A stretch of DNA of 64,000 nucleotides from an uncultured Oscillospiraceae bacterium (GCA_910579125.1 CAJTTH010000003.1:16480-80479); one strand, 5' to 3'; positions 1 to 8,940 are shown, counted from the first letter of the stretch. The notes: generated by a model from the sequence alone, not told the origin. Translations and numbers: made by a program.

Positions 1-162
1 GGTATCGGGAAAGCAGAACGCAAACCGCACGTCCACCTTGCTCTTGTCCTTGATAATCGAGCCGACCTCGCCGCCTATGTAGCGCGCGGGCTTCTGGATA
101 TCGAGCAGAAACTCGTCCAGCTTATTCATCATCTCGGTGTTTTTATATAATTTTTCCGTCAT
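1..162 (-). CDS. TIGR03960-type B12-binding radical SAM protein, N-terminal part (partial)
   Basis: Only the first 54 codons lie in the window; the gene continues past the left edge. The peptide begins MTEKLYKNTEMMNKLDEFLL and continues with a QKPARYIGGEVGS block and a VDVRFAFCFPDT block. These resemble the N-terminus of the large radical SAM/cobalamin-domain proteins of the TIGR03960 family, whose reaction is not established. It starts 18 bases after the ftsK stop, so it is probably the last gene of the tepA-uppP-ftsK transcript seen here. In related Clostridia this family is usually followed by a DUF2344 gene, an RNase G gene and rplU, which I would expect beyond the edge. The radical SAM cysteine motif itself is not in view. 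Confidence 0.75.
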   Translation of the reverse strand, partial: MTEKLYKNTEMMNKLDEFLLDIQKPARYIGGEVGSIIKDKSKVDVRFAFCFPDT

Positions 163-180
163 TCCGGTTTTTTCCTTTTC

Positions 181-3102
181 TTAACTCCGCAGCTTTCTCT
201 CGTACCATTCCTGCTTGGTCATAAGCACCTGACGCGGCTTTGAGCCCTCATAGGGACCGACAATGCCCATTTTCTCCATGGTGTCGATTATTCTCGCCGC
301 TCTGCCGTAGCCGAGCTTCAGATGCCGCTGTAAAGCGGAAGTGCTCGCCTGTCCCGCTGTCACAACGAACTCTATCGCGTCGTCCAGCTTTTCGTCGCGG
401 TCGTCCCCCTCGGAATCGTCCTCAGGTGCTGAATTTTTGTCGCCCGAGCTTACAATCTCCGCTTGACGCTCAATCTCCGCCATAATACTCTCGTCGTACT
501 CCGCACGGAACGTCTGCGTGATAAACTCTGTGACACGCTCCACCTCGTCGTCCGAAACGTAGCAGCCCTGCAGTCGTATCGGCTTCTGAACTCCCACGGG
601 CATATACAGCATATCGCCGTTTCCGAGGAGCTTTTCAGCGCCGCTCGCGTCGAGAATTACACGGCTGTCGATATTCGACGAAACCAACAACGCGATACGG
701 CTCGGGATATTGCCCTTGATAAGTCCCGTAACCACCTGTACGGTAGGCTTCTGGGTCGCGATAACAAGGTGCATTCCCGCCGCTCTCGCCTTCTGCGCGA
801 GACGGACGATACTGTCCTCGACGTCCTTGGGCGACGCCATCATCAAATCGGCAAGCTCGTCGATAAAGATGACGATATGCGGCATACGCTCCAGTTCGTC
901 ATCGTCCTTGGCAACATCGTTAAATCCGTCGATATTGCGCACGTTATTCTCAGAAAAGAGCGTATAGCGGCGCTCCATTTCCGTGACCGCCCACGCGAGC
1001 GCTCCCGCCGCCTTTTTCGGCTCGGTAACGACGGGTATCAGCAGATGAGGAATGCCGTTGTACATCATAAACTCAACCTGCTTTGGGTCGACCATTATCA
1101 GCCGCACGTCGTCGGGCGTCGACTTCATCAGAATACTCATTATCAGCGAGTTCACGCAGACAGACTTGCCCGAACCCGTAGTTCCCGCGATAAGCAGATG
1201 CGGCATTTTCGTGATGTTGCATGTAACGGAATTGCCGCTGATGTCCTTTCCGAGAACCGTTTCCAGCTTTTTGTTGAACGACTTTTTAAAATCCGGCGTA
1301 TCGACAAGCTCACGGAAAAATACAGTATCCTTGACCTTGTTCGGTATTTCAATGCCGACCGCAGCTTTATTCGGAACGGGCGCGATACGCACGCCGCTCA
1401 CGGCGAGGTTAAGCGCGACATCGTCCGCGAGGTTGGATATCTTGCTTATCTTCACGCCTGGCGCGGGCTGTAGCTCATAGCGCGTAACGGACGGTCCTCG
1501 ACTCGCCCCGAGATAGGTAGTCTGTACGCCGAAGCTCTTCAGCGTTTCAACGAGCTTGTCCGCGTTGCGGCGTATCTCCACGTCGATATCCGCTTGCTGA
1601 ACGGGCTTTTTTACGGGGTTAAGCAAATTCATCGGCGGCAGTGTATACACCTCCGAAAGCGTGACCTGATCGCCGCCGCTTCTGAACGGCTCGCTGCCTA
1701 ACGGAGCGATCTCTCGGCTCGGATCGGTTTTGGAAACCGGCGGCTCGACAAAACCCGAATTTCCCTGTAACGGACGGTTCTCGTTGATAATATCGTCGAG
1801 ATCGAACGGCAGCTCCGCCTCGTCAACATCGGAAATATCGTCGGCGCTCCCCTCCCCCGCCAGCTTGTCCGAGGTGGTGACGTCCTTTTTCGGCGCGTCG
1901 ACTATTCTCGAAACACGCGCGGGACCCTTTTCCGCGTTCAGCTTGTCGAGTGCGTCAATTATCGGCACCAAGTCCGCGTCGCCGTCCTCGAATTTGTTGG
2001 GGTCGGGCGGCTCGGGGTCGCGCATTATCGGATGCCGCTTTTCCATATACTTTTTCAGCGCCTGTTGGTAATCGCGGCTGTCCTGCTTCTGCTCTTCAAT
2101 AAGCTCCGCAGACTGTTCCTGTTTTGGCAGCTTGAGCGGCGGCTCCTTTTTGGCATCAAGCGGCTCGGGCATATCGAATTTATCCGCGGATTTCTCCGGC
2201 TTTTTGGGCGCGGGAGTTTCCTCAAGCGGCTTGCCCACGCTGTTCACCACGTCGCGCATATCGTCGAGCTTACGCTGCTTTTCAATTTCCCTCTCGGCGA
2301 ATTTTTCGCGCTGTCTTTGCTCGCGCTTAAACTGCTGCTCCTGTTCACGCCGCGTCTGCTTTTCCTGCTGAATACGGCGGTACTCTTCGTTTGCGATAGC
2401 CGCTTCCTCGCGGCGACGCTCGTTCTTTTCGGCAACGTTATCGCCAACGCTGCGGAAAAATCCCCCGATACCCGAAAACAACTCAGGCAGCGGAATGTTG
2501 ATGATGAGCAGCAGCGCAACAAGAACCGCGATAATTATGATGATAGTCGCGCCGAGCCTGCCGAGAAACAGCAGCGGAACGCCGAGTATCAGCGCGAACA
2601 CCCCGCCGCCGCTGAATGAAACGCCGTTCTTGTAAAGGTTGACGAACACCTCGCCGAAGTTCTCTCCGCGAACCTCGCCGACGGAGAATATCTCCACCGC
2701 CGCGCACAGCAGAATGATAAACAGCGAAATTCTGAAGATCGTGAACGCGATCGTATTGTTCGGCTTGCCCGCCGATATAGCGACCGCCGCGTAGATCATA
2801 AGCGGTCCGACGGCATACGCCGCAAACCCGAAAAGTCCGTGCATTACGTCAAACAGCGCTTTCCAGCCCATACTCCCCGGAATAAGCGCCAGCAGCGTCA
2901 GCACAACACCCAGCGCAAGCATTATGACCGAGCAGATGTGACGGCGGCGTATGCTTCTGCGGAGCGCCTCCTCGCGGATACGCTGCGCCTCCAACTCCGC
3001 CGCTTTCTTGGAGCGCGATTTCGCCGCCGTTGACGATCTTGATTTCCCCGTATTTCCCGCGCTTTTTGCCGTGCCGCGCGAGGTCGTTTTTCTCTCTGCC
3101 AT
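181..3102 (-). CDS. ftsK: DNA translocase FtsK/SpoIIIE
   Basis: Septum-anchored hexameric DNA pump that moves chromosome through the division or sporulation septum. The 973 residues show a short basic Ser/Lys/Arg-rich N-terminus, about four membrane helices within roughly residues 55-210, a long charged and Pro-rich linker (about 220-480), then the RecA-like motor with Walker A GTTGSGKS near residue 638 and a DEL Walker B-like motif. A winged-helix gamma domain ends the protein (from about residue 905, with RHLKLGYGRAARIID), which reads oriented KOPS/SRS sites in this family. Length and architecture are normal. In a spore former the same protein may serve as SpoIIIE; one copy is visible here. 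It lies 50 bases after uppP in the same operon. Confidence 0.96.
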   Translation of the reverse strand: MAERKTTSRGTAKSAGNTGKSRSSTAAKSRSKKAAELEAQRIREEALRRSIRRRHICSVIMLALGVVLTLLALIPGSMGWKALFDVMHGLFGFAAYAVGPLMIYAAVAISAGKPNNTIAFTIFRISLFIILLCAAVEIFSVGEVRGENFGEVFVNLYKNGVSFSGGGVFALILGVPLLFLGRLGATIIIIIAVLVALLLIINIPLPELFSGIGGFFRSVGDNVAEKNERRREEAAIANEEYRRIQQEKQTRREQEQQFKREQRQREKFAEREIEKQRKLDDMRDVVNSVGKPLEETPAPKKPEKSADKFDMPEPLDAKKEPPLKLPKQEQSAELIEEQKQDSRDYQQALKKYMEKRHPIMRDPEPPDPNKFEDGDADLVPIIDALDKLNAEKGPARVSRIVDAPKKDVTTSDKLAGEGSADDISDVDEAELPFDLDDIINENRPLQGNSGFVEPPVSKTDPSREIAPLGSEPFRSGGDQVTLSEVYTLPPMNLLNPVKKPVQQADIDVEIRRNADKLVETLKSFGVQTTYLGASRGPSVTRYELQPAPGVKISKISNLADDVALNLAVSGVRIAPVPNKAAVGIEIPNKVKDTVFFRELVDTPDFKKSFNKKLETVLGKDISGNSVTCNITKMPHLLIAGTTGSGKSVCVNSLIMSILMKSTPDDVRLIMVDPKQVEFMMYNGIPHLLIPVVTEPKKAAGALAWAVTEMERRYTLFSENNVRNIDGFNDVAKDDDELERMPHIVIFIDELADLMMASPKDVEDSIVRLAQKARAAGMHLVIATQKPTVQVVTGLIKGNIPSRIALLVSSNIDSRVILDASGAEKLLGNGDMLYMPVGVQKPIRLQGCYVSDDEVERVTEFITQTFRAEYDESIMAEIERQAEIVSSGDKNSAPEDDSEGDDRDEKLDDAIEFVVTAGQASTSALQRHLKLGYGRAARIIDTMEKMGIVGPYEGSKPRQVLMTKQEWYERKLRS

Positions 3103-3152
3103 TTTTATCTTTCCTTTATGTATTATTTTCCCTTATTACTTAACCAAACAAA

Positions 3153-4025
3153 TTATTTGCCGAACAACGAAGCGATAGTCACTCCCGAAGCGTGCTCCCA
3201 GATACCGCCGAGAATACACAGCACGCCTATCAGCAGCGTATAAACGCCGAAAATCTTGAAACGATCCTTGTCGAGCAGCCACTTAACGAGCTTTATCGCG
3301 AGAAATCCCACGACTGCCGCGGTAACGAAGCCAATGCCGAGCATTACCCAATCAAGCTCCACATCGGATTTCAGAGCATCGCCGATTTCGAGGACGCTGC
3401 CGCCGAGTATTGCGGGTATTCCGAGTATAAACGCGAACATTACCGCCGTGTTCTTCTCCAGACCGCAGAACAGTCCTGCCGCCGTCGTCGAACCCGAGCG
3501 CGATACTCCCGGAAACAGCGCCACGCATTGGAACAAACCGACCGCGACCGCGTCCTTGACCTTCATCTGCTCGCCCGTTTTCGTGCCGTCGCTGCATTTA
3601 TCGGAGAGAAACAGCAGCACCGCAGTAAACAGAAACGCAACGCCCTCGAAGATAATGTCGCCGTCGCCTTGCCGCGAGGTGAAAAAGTCCTTGACGAAAT
3701 ACACGGGCACCAAAATAAGCGTGGCGATTATCACCATAAACACCATTCTGCGGTTTGAGTTCATTTCCCTCCACGAGAATTTCCCCTTGAAGATATCCGC
3801 GAACATCAGGAAAAACTCCTTTATCATGCCGAGTATCGTTCGCCAGAACGCCGCAAAAACCGCAACGAGAGTTCCGAGGTGCAGCACTATCGACAAAACG
3901 AGTGCCGTTTCCCCCGAATATCCCGTGATATGCTGAACCACCGAAAGATGTCCCGAGCTTGACACCGGCAGGAACTCCGTCAGTCCCTGTACTATCGCCT
4001 GTATTATCACATTTATGTAGTCCAT
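3153..4025 (-). CDS. uppP: Undecaprenyl-diphosphatase UppP (BacA family)
   Basis: Integral membrane phosphatase that recycles undecaprenyl pyrophosphate to the monophosphate carrier for peptidoglycan and other wall polymers; overexpression of the family gives bacitracin resistance. The 290 residues contain the BacA signatures: the N-terminal GLTEFLPVSSSGHL block with catalytic Glu and Ser residues, and the second repeat PGVSRSGSTTAAGLF with its conserved Arg. About eight hydrophobic segments fit the family. It sits between a TepA-like protease with its small follower gene and ftsK, in one transcription unit with about 50-base gaps on each side. Confidence 0.96.
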   Translation of the reverse strand: MDYINVIIQAIVQGLTEFLPVSSSGHLSVVQHITGYSGETALVLSIVLHLGTLVAVFAAFWRTILGMIKEFFLMFADIFKGKFSWREMNSNRRMVFMVIIATLILVPVYFVKDFFTSRQGDGDIIFEGVAFLFTAVLLFLSDKCSDGTKTGEQMKVKDAVAVGLFQCVALFPGVSRSGSTTAAGLFCGLEKNTAVMFAFILGIPAILGGSVLEIGDALKSDVELDWVMLGIGFVTAAVVGFLAIKLVKWLLDKDRFKIFGVYTLLIGVLCILGGIWEHASGVTIASLFGK

Positions 4026-4075
4026 AATATTCCCCTTTATATGTACCCCCGACGGGTTGCCGCCGAGGTCAGAAT

Positions 4076-4213
4076 TCAGTTGCCGTTAGAAAGCATCGTC
4101 CGCATTACGTCGAAAGCCATTGCACTCTTGATATGCTTGTCGAGCTTTTCCTCGGTGTTCTGCCGTTCAGGCTTTGCGGATGTCTCGTTCGGGTCTGTTA
4201 TCTCATAGTTCAT
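4076..4213 (-). CDS. 45-residue hypothetical protein, translationally coupled to tepA
   Basis: A 45-codon frame starts MNYEITDPNETSAKPERQNT and ends MRTMLSNGN. Its ATG overlaps the tepA stop as ATGA, the arrangement typical of coupled translation, and it fills most of the gap before uppP. It is hydrophilic with one amphipathic stretch near the C-terminus and has no membrane segment. I do not recognise it. In Bacillus subtilis the small gene ylzJ lies between tepA and spoIIIE, so the position is analogous, but I see no clear YlzJ similarity. Support is positional (overlap, operon packing) rather than homology. Confidence 0.55.
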   Translation of the reverse strand: MNYEITDPNETSAKPERQNTEEKLDKHIKSAMAFDVMRTMLSNGN

Positions 4214-5088
4214 CTTTCACCACTCCAATCTCCCAATCTCATATCGCCGCGCGAAAGTCCGCCGTCGGATTCGCTTACCGCAGCGGCGGCTGACTTGGGT
4301 TTTCTTCCGCGCCGCGCCGCGGTTTCCGACTTGACGGACTTGGCTGTGGAAGCAACCTTTTTCGCAGTCGTTTTCCGCGCAGAACCCTTGGGTCTGCCGC
4401 GCGGCGATTTATTTTCCTTTTCAATGAGCTTGTACAGGCACTTCACCGCGTCGGACAGCGATCCAAGGTTGTCGATAAGCCCCTCCTTAACCGCCGCCTT
4501 GCCCTCCAGTACCGTGCCCACGTCGAGTACAAGCTCGTCGCGCTCCATCATCAGCTCCTTGAAACGCTCGGATTTCATTTTGCTGTTGGAGGTAACGAAC
4601 CGCGTAATGCGCTCCTGCATCTTCTCGAAGTAGTGCATGGTCTGCGGAACGCCCAGCATCATGCCGTTCATACGCACCGGGTGTATCGTCATTGTCGCCG
4701 ACGGCACAATAAAGCTCTGCTTCGCCGACACCGCAAGCGGCACGCCTATCGAATGTCCGCCGCCCACGACAATGGAGACTGTCGGCTTCGACATACCCGC
4801 GATAAGCTCCGCGATCGCAAGCCCCGCCTCGACGTCGCCGCCGACGGTGTTCAGCAGAACGAGCAAGCCCTCAATACTGCTGTCCTCCTCTATAGCGACG
4901 AGTGCGGGAATAATATGCTCATACTTGGTGGTCTTGTTCTGCGGCGGAAGAATGTAATGCCCCTCGATCTGTCCGATTATAGACAGACAGCGGATATTAT
5001 GCGGAGCGTTGTTCGCCGCGACAATTCCCGTATCAATGATCTGTTGGTTCTGCTCCTCCGAAAAAGGAGCATTGTTTTCATCGCTCAT
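4210..5088 (-). CDS. tepA: ClpP-like serine protease TepA with basic AT-hook-like tail
   Basis: Member of the ClpP/crotonase-fold family that includes B. subtilis TepA (translocation-enhancing protein; also implicated in SASP degradation in spores). The catalytic Ser lies in GGGHSIGVPLAVSA and the His in ATMTIHPVRM, and the oxyanion-type region NTVGGDVEAGLAIAE is present. The ClpP-like core occupies roughly residues 25-225. Unusually, the last ~65 residues form a Lys/Arg/Ala/Ser-rich tail with two AT-hook-like cores, PRGRPKGS and RRGRKPKS, making the protein 292 residues, longer than I would expect for TepA. It is the first gene of the operon, behind a good promoter. Proteolytic core: confident. 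DNA binding by the tail: inference. Confidence 0.88.
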   Translation of the reverse strand: MSDENNAPFSEEQNQQIIDTGIVAANNAPHNIRCLSIIGQIEGHYILPPQNKTTKYEHIIPALVAIEEDSSIEGLLVLLNTVGGDVEAGLAIAELIAGMSKPTVSIVVGGGHSIGVPLAVSAKQSFIVPSATMTIHPVRMNGMMLGVPQTMHYFEKMQERITRFVTSNSKMKSERFKELMMERDELVLDVGTVLEGKAAVKEGLIDNLGSLSDAVKCLYKLIEKENKSPRGRPKGSARKTTAKKVASTAKSVKSETAARRGRKPKSAAAAVSESDGGLSRGDMRLGDWSGER

Positions 5089-5194
5089 ACTTATCTCCTC
5101 TTGTTTTTGAAAGTATTATTTCACAACAAAAAGGAAATATGCGCGGCGCTGTTCAAACAGGCAAAAACAGCCCGAACACAACTATACATTGTAT

Positions 5195-5223
5195 ATTATA
5201 CCACAACTCAAAACAAATTTCAA
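5195..5223 (-). promoter_or_regulatory. Vegetative-type promoter for the tepA-uppP-ftsK operon
   Basis: On the minus strand a TTGAAA -35 box is followed 17 bases later by TATAAT, with an upstream TG that could act as an extended -10. The implied transcript starts about 100 bases before the tepA ATG. Confidence 0.75.
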
Positions 5224-5257
5224 TATTTTTTACAAAAAACGGGCACGCAATTTGTTA

Positions 5258-5297
5258 CAAAAAGGCGGCTCGGGAATAAAGAGGTCTCCCAAGCCGC
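5258..5297 (-). terminator. Rho-independent terminator after spoIVA
   Basis: An 11-pair imperfect stem (GCGGCTTGGGA against TCCCGAGCCGC, two mismatches) with a 12-base loop is followed on the minus strand by CTTTTTG. It lies about 30 bases past the spoIVA stop. Confidence 0.75.
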
Positions 5298-5328
5298 GTT
5301 ATAAAAAGGAGGATCAAACGAACGTATT

Positions 5329-6816
5329 TTAGAGAATAATGCAGATAAGCCCGCCGCAGCCGTCATTGATAATGCGCTGAATGGTCTCCTGCAATTTCAG
5401 CCGCGCGTCAACTGGCATTCTGTTGAGCTTGTTGTGTAAACCCTCGTTTACAAGGTCGGAGAGCGATTTGCCGAAGATATTGCTCTCCCAGATTTTGGTA
5501 GGATTTTCCTCAAAATCGTTGAGCAAATACGTTATCAGTTCCTCGGACTGCTTTTCTGTGCCGACTATCGGGTTTATCTCGGTTGTGATATTCGCGCTCA
5601 TCATGTGTATCGACGGCGCGGAGGCTTTCAGGCGCACACCATACTTGCCGCCCTGCTTGATTATCTCAGGTTCCTCGAGCGTGAGTTCGTCCATCTGCGG
5701 CAGAACTATACCATACCCCGTTGCCGCCACCTCGTCGAGTGCGTTCTTCACACGCTCGTATTTGCGCTTTATGCCTGCAAGCTCTATCATACAAGGCATA
5801 AGATCGTTTTCGCCGTTAAGTTCAAGACCCGTTGCCTCACCGAGAATTTTGTAGAAAAGCTCGTTTTGCAGCATAATGTCGATTATTCCCGAGCCCGTGC
5901 CCAGGTCCAGCTCCTCGGCGACCGCGCGTTTTACATACTCGCAGTCGGAGATAGCGTCTGCGGCGGCTTTAACGTCGTTTATTCCGACGATTTCTGCGGC
6001 AGCCGACTTGATACAGCCTATAACGTCCTTTTTCAGCCAATGCTCCTTGTCGAGCGCGGTTATCCAGCGCGGCATGCGTATCTTGACCTCGCGCACGGGG
6101 AATTTCAGCAAAACAGCGCCAAGTATCCCGCGTATGCCCTCCTCGTCGAGGTCAACGCAGTTCACGGGGATAACGTCCGTTCCGTACTTTTCGCAGAGCT
6201 GCTCGGCGAGCGCGCGGCTCTCGGGACTTTTGGGGTTCTCGCAGTTCAGCAGAACAACGAACGGCTTGTTAATCTCGTTGAGCTCACCGATAATGCGCTC
6301 CTCCGCCTCCTCGTACTCTCCGCGCGGAATATCGGTGATGCTGCCGTCGGTCGTTACAACGATACCGATGGTGGAATGGTCGGTGATGACCTTGCGCGTG
6401 CCGACCTCCGCCGCCATATTGAACGGTATCTCCTCGTCGAACCAAGGTGTCATGACCATTCTCGGGGCTTCGTTCTCAATGTAGCCTATAGCGCTGGGAA
6501 CGATATATCCCACGCAGTCTATCAGCCGGACGTTCATCTTTACACCGTCCTCAAGCTCGATCGCGACCGCCTCCTCGGGCACGAACTTCGGCTCGGTCGT
6601 CATTATCGTCTTACCCGCCGAGGATTGCGGCAGCTCGTCATTGGCGCGCTCGCGGCGGAACTCGTCGGGAATATTCGGGATAACAAGGCTGTTCATAAAG
6701 CGGCTGATAAAGGTCGACTTTCCCGAACGCACCGGACCCACTATCCCGAGATAGATATTGCCGCCCGTTCGTCTGGCAATATCGGAATAAATTGAATGAT
6801 TCATATTATTTGTCAC
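5329..6816 (-). CDS. spoIVA: Stage IV sporulation protein A (coat morphogenetic ATPase)
   Basis: Cytoskeletal NTPase that polymerises on the forespore surface and forms the basement layer of the spore coat. The 495 residues show the TRAFAC-type Walker A GPVRSGKST near residue 26, the sensor region RLIDCVGYIVP, a middle dimerisation domain, and the short hydrophobic C-terminus GLICIIL, the membrane-docking end known for SpoIVA. Length is typical. It follows sipL after only six bases, so both should be made from the SigE-like promoter upstream of sipL in the mother cell. SipL binds SpoIVA in Clostridioides difficile, which supports co-expression. Confidence 0.97.
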   Translation of the reverse strand: MTNNMNHSIYSDIARRTGGNIYLGIVGPVRSGKSTFISRFMNSLVIPNIPDEFRRERANDELPQSSAGKTIMTTEPKFVPEEAVAIELEDGVKMNVRLIDCVGYIVPSAIGYIENEAPRMVMTPWFDEEIPFNMAAEVGTRKVITDHSTIGIVVTTDGSITDIPRGEYEEAEERIIGELNEINKPFVVLLNCENPKSPESRALAEQLCEKYGTDVIPVNCVDLDEEGIRGILGAVLLKFPVREVKIRMPRWITALDKEHWLKKDVIGCIKSAAAEIVGINDVKAAADAISDCEYVKRAVAEELDLGTGSGIIDIMLQNELFYKILGEATGLELNGENDLMPCMIELAGIKRKYERVKNALDEVAATGYGIVLPQMDELTLEEPEIIKQGGKYGVRLKASAPSIHMMSANITTEINPIVGTEKQSEELITYLLNDFEENPTKIWESNIFGKSLSDLVNEGLHNKLNRMPVDARLKLQETIQRIINDGCGGLICIIL

Positions 6817-6822
6817 GCTCCT

Positions 6823-8364
6823 TTATACTGTCGGAATGAGGATCATGCCTGAAAGCGGCGCGTCGCAGTCCTCTATCTCATTTTCCTCCATAAGTGCCTT
6901 AACAGTGGTATTGTAGCGCTTTGCAATGCTCCAGCAGTCGGAGGAATCGTCCGTGTAGCATATTCTGAGCGCAAATTCGTCTGATTTGTCCTTCGGCTTA
7001 TCCTCGCGTACAGTGACAGCGCTTATCACCTCAACGGGCTTGCTGTTATGAAGTATTGCGGTAAATTCAAGCGCAGTCGAAAGCTCAAGACCGCCGTCGG
7101 ACTTTATCGAAAATCCCGTGTCGGTGACCATTACGTTAAAGTCGATCATCGTATCCTCTGTTACGTTCGCGGCAGGGATAACCTGTTCGACAGCCTCCTG
7201 CTTCTCGGCACAGAACGGCACACCGTCGGTGTTTGTGCCGAACGCTCTGCAATAAAGCTGCCCCGTGAGCACAAGCTCTCCGTCGGGCTTCGGACGGCAG
7301 ACAGGATTTTTCAGCTCGCTGGAAACATCCCACACCGACCGCACGTCCTCCTTGTCGGTGGTGAGCTCCGTGCGCACCGACAGGTTCTGCGTGACCGTTC
7401 TCGGTTCTGTCGATATCTTCAGCAGATTTGCGGTGAACTCCGTTTCGTAGTCTGTGGAATAAACGTCGGTCGGTATCTGCGCGGTCTCCTCAAGCTGCGC
7501 ACGGACGCGGCATTCCACCAACAGCTCGCATGAGATAATGCCGCTGTCGGACTTCGGAATAAGCTCGCAGTTCATCACGCCTATTTCGGGGAACGTCTTG
7601 TGCGCGTCGGTTATGCCGTTTATGTCGAGAATAGCGCTTACGGGAATATCCGCCGACATTTTTTCGGTCTCGGAGCAGCCGTTGGTCTCGGGGTTGAAAA
7701 CGCCGTACAGCGCGTTTATTGTGACCGTACCCTTTAACACCGCCTTATCCGCAATAACGCGCAGATCGGTTATTTTCGGCACGGTGTCGCATTGCAGAAT
7801 AAACGCTATTCCCGACGCGCCCGTTTCTATCTCCTCGCGGACAATAAGCTGCTTATCCGCGCAGAGCGTTTCGCCGCAGCAGCCGATCTCGCGGGTGCGT
7901 AACTGCAGACCGTCGGGCATTTCGGGGAGCGCGTATCCGACGCTTGAGACCGCTTTAATGTGGCAGGATACCGCGCCGCGGACGTCGATACGTCTGGGGC
8001 TTACCGCGCGGCAGTTGCAGTAGTCGGTCTTCATCTGCAGCGATACAACCGGCGAAACGGCGGCTGCTCCCTTTCGGCTCATATCAACGGTTTTGGAATA
8101 GGTATAACGCTGGTCGATACAGAAAACGTCAGCGCTGCTCTCGGCGAGGTAGAGCACCTTTATGTACACTACTCCGTCAATGTTCAGCTTGCAGTCGCCC
8201 GATACGCTGTACGACACGATCTTCGGCGTCAACGTGCATGACAATATTTTGAAAATGTCGGGACAGTAATCGGGCAGTACATAGTCAAGCTCAACGCCCT
8301 GCTCCGACTGTCCGTCAAAAACGGTCTCGTCGATATGTACCGCAGATCTGGTGATTTCTTCCAT
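6823..8364 (-). CDS. sipL: SipL-like spore coat protein (SPOCS/DUF3794 repeats plus LysM)
   Basis: Spore morphogenetic protein of the type that tethers SpoIVA and coat to the forespore; the functional counterpart of SpoVID in Clostridia. The ATG is chosen because AAGGAGG lies six bases upstream; a longer in-frame extension has no ribosome site and runs into the promoter. The 513 residues contain a first SPOCS/DUF3794 block at about 15-110 (LDYVLPDYCPDIFKIL), a second around 150-290, further repeat-like sequence, and a C-terminal LysM domain at about 462-513 (SIAKRYNTTVKALMEEN). In C. difficile the LysM domain contacts SpoIVA, and here the two genes form one operon. Confidence 0.9.
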   Translation of the reverse strand: MEEITRSAVHIDETVFDGQSEQGVELDYVLPDYCPDIFKILSCTLTPKIVSYSVSGDCKLNIDGVVYIKVLYLAESSADVFCIDQRYTYSKTVDMSRKGAAAVSPVVSLQMKTDYCNCRAVSPRRIDVRGAVSCHIKAVSSVGYALPEMPDGLQLRTREIGCCGETLCADKQLIVREEIETGASGIAFILQCDTVPKITDLRVIADKAVLKGTVTINALYGVFNPETNGCSETEKMSADIPVSAILDINGITDAHKTFPEIGVMNCELIPKSDSGIISCELLVECRVRAQLEETAQIPTDVYSTDYETEFTANLLKISTEPRTVTQNLSVRTELTTDKEDVRSVWDVSSELKNPVCRPKPDGELVLTGQLYCRAFGTNTDGVPFCAEKQEAVEQVIPAANVTEDTMIDFNVMVTDTGFSIKSDGGLELSTALEFTAILHNSKPVEVISAVTVREDKPKDKSDEFALRICYTDDSSDCWSIAKRYNTTVKALMEENEIEDCDAPLSGMILIPTV

Positions 8365-8406
8365 AGTAATCCTCCTTGTTGTGGCGTAAAATGCTTTATC
8401 GCTAGT

Positions 8407-8435
8407 ATTGTATGCTTGTATAGAGGCAAGTATGA
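8407..8435 (-). promoter_or_regulatory. SigE-type sporulation promoter for sipL-spoIVA
   Basis: The minus strand carries TCATACT, 14 bases, then CATACAAT. This fits the SigE consensus (KMATATT, 13-15 bases, CATACAnT) closely and would start a transcript about 35 bases before sipL. It agrees with the mother-cell expression known for spoIVA. Confidence 0.75.
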
Positions 8436-8468
8436 TAGTTTGGACATTTTTTCGGAAAATATTTCCTG

Positions 8469-8497
8469 TTGACAAAGACGCGATTAAATGCTATAAT
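8469..8497 (+). promoter_or_regulatory. Consensus vegetative promoter for the Fur-family gene
   Basis: TTGACA and TATAAT are both perfect and separated by 17 bases. The gene start lies about 30 bases further on, behind an AAGGTGG ribosome site. No convincing PerR/Fur palindrome overlaps it. Confidence 0.85.
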
Positions 8498-8529
8498 AAC
8501 AGTAGCTTTTACCGATAAGGTGGTTTTTT

Positions 8530-8934
8530 ATGACTGTTACGGCCAACCGCAAGTTTTCAAAGCAGCGCGAGTTAATTTACAATCGGATAAAAAATTACCC
8601 CGTCCACCCTACCGCGGACGAGGTATACACGGCGCTGAAAAAAGAGCACCCCAATCTGAGCATAGGCACGGTTTACCGAAATCTGCATTTGCTCTCGGAA
8701 ACGGGAATGCTCATCAGAATACATATCGACAACTCACCGGAGCGCTTTGACGCACGGACCGACAAACACTGCCACATGCTCTGCAAGCGCTGCGGACGCG
8801 TTTTCGATATCGAATGCGAGACCCCCGACGGTATCGAGGAGCGCGTTCTCAAAAGGCACGGGCATATAATCACGGACGTTTCACTCAACCTAAAGGGGAT
8901 TTGCGGCGAATGCGCCGAAAACGACAATATATAA
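8530..8934 (+). CDS. perR: Fur-family transcriptional regulator, PerR-like
   Basis: Metal-dependent repressor of 134 residues with an N-terminal winged helix (about 1-80; SIGTVYRNLHLLSETG is the recognition region) and a C-terminal dimerisation/metal domain. It has the structural zinc site from CKRCGR and ICGEC pairs, and PerR-type regulatory ligands: Asp in ERFDART, two His in KHCHMLC and Asp in VFDIE. PerR proteins sense peroxide by metal-catalysed His oxidation. A rubrerythrin gene, a common PerR target, lies 2 kb downstream, but I could not find a clean PerR box there. It is monocistronic, ending at a bidirectional hairpin. Fur or Zur function cannot be excluded from sequence alone. Confidence 0.85.
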   Translation: MTVTANRKFSKQRELIYNRIKNYPVHPTADEVYTALKKEHPNLSIGTVYRNLHLLSETGMLIRIHIDNSPERFDARTDKHCHMLCKRCGRVFDIECETPDGIEERVLKRHGHIITDVSLNLKGICGECAENDNI

Positions 8935-8940
8935 AGACAA

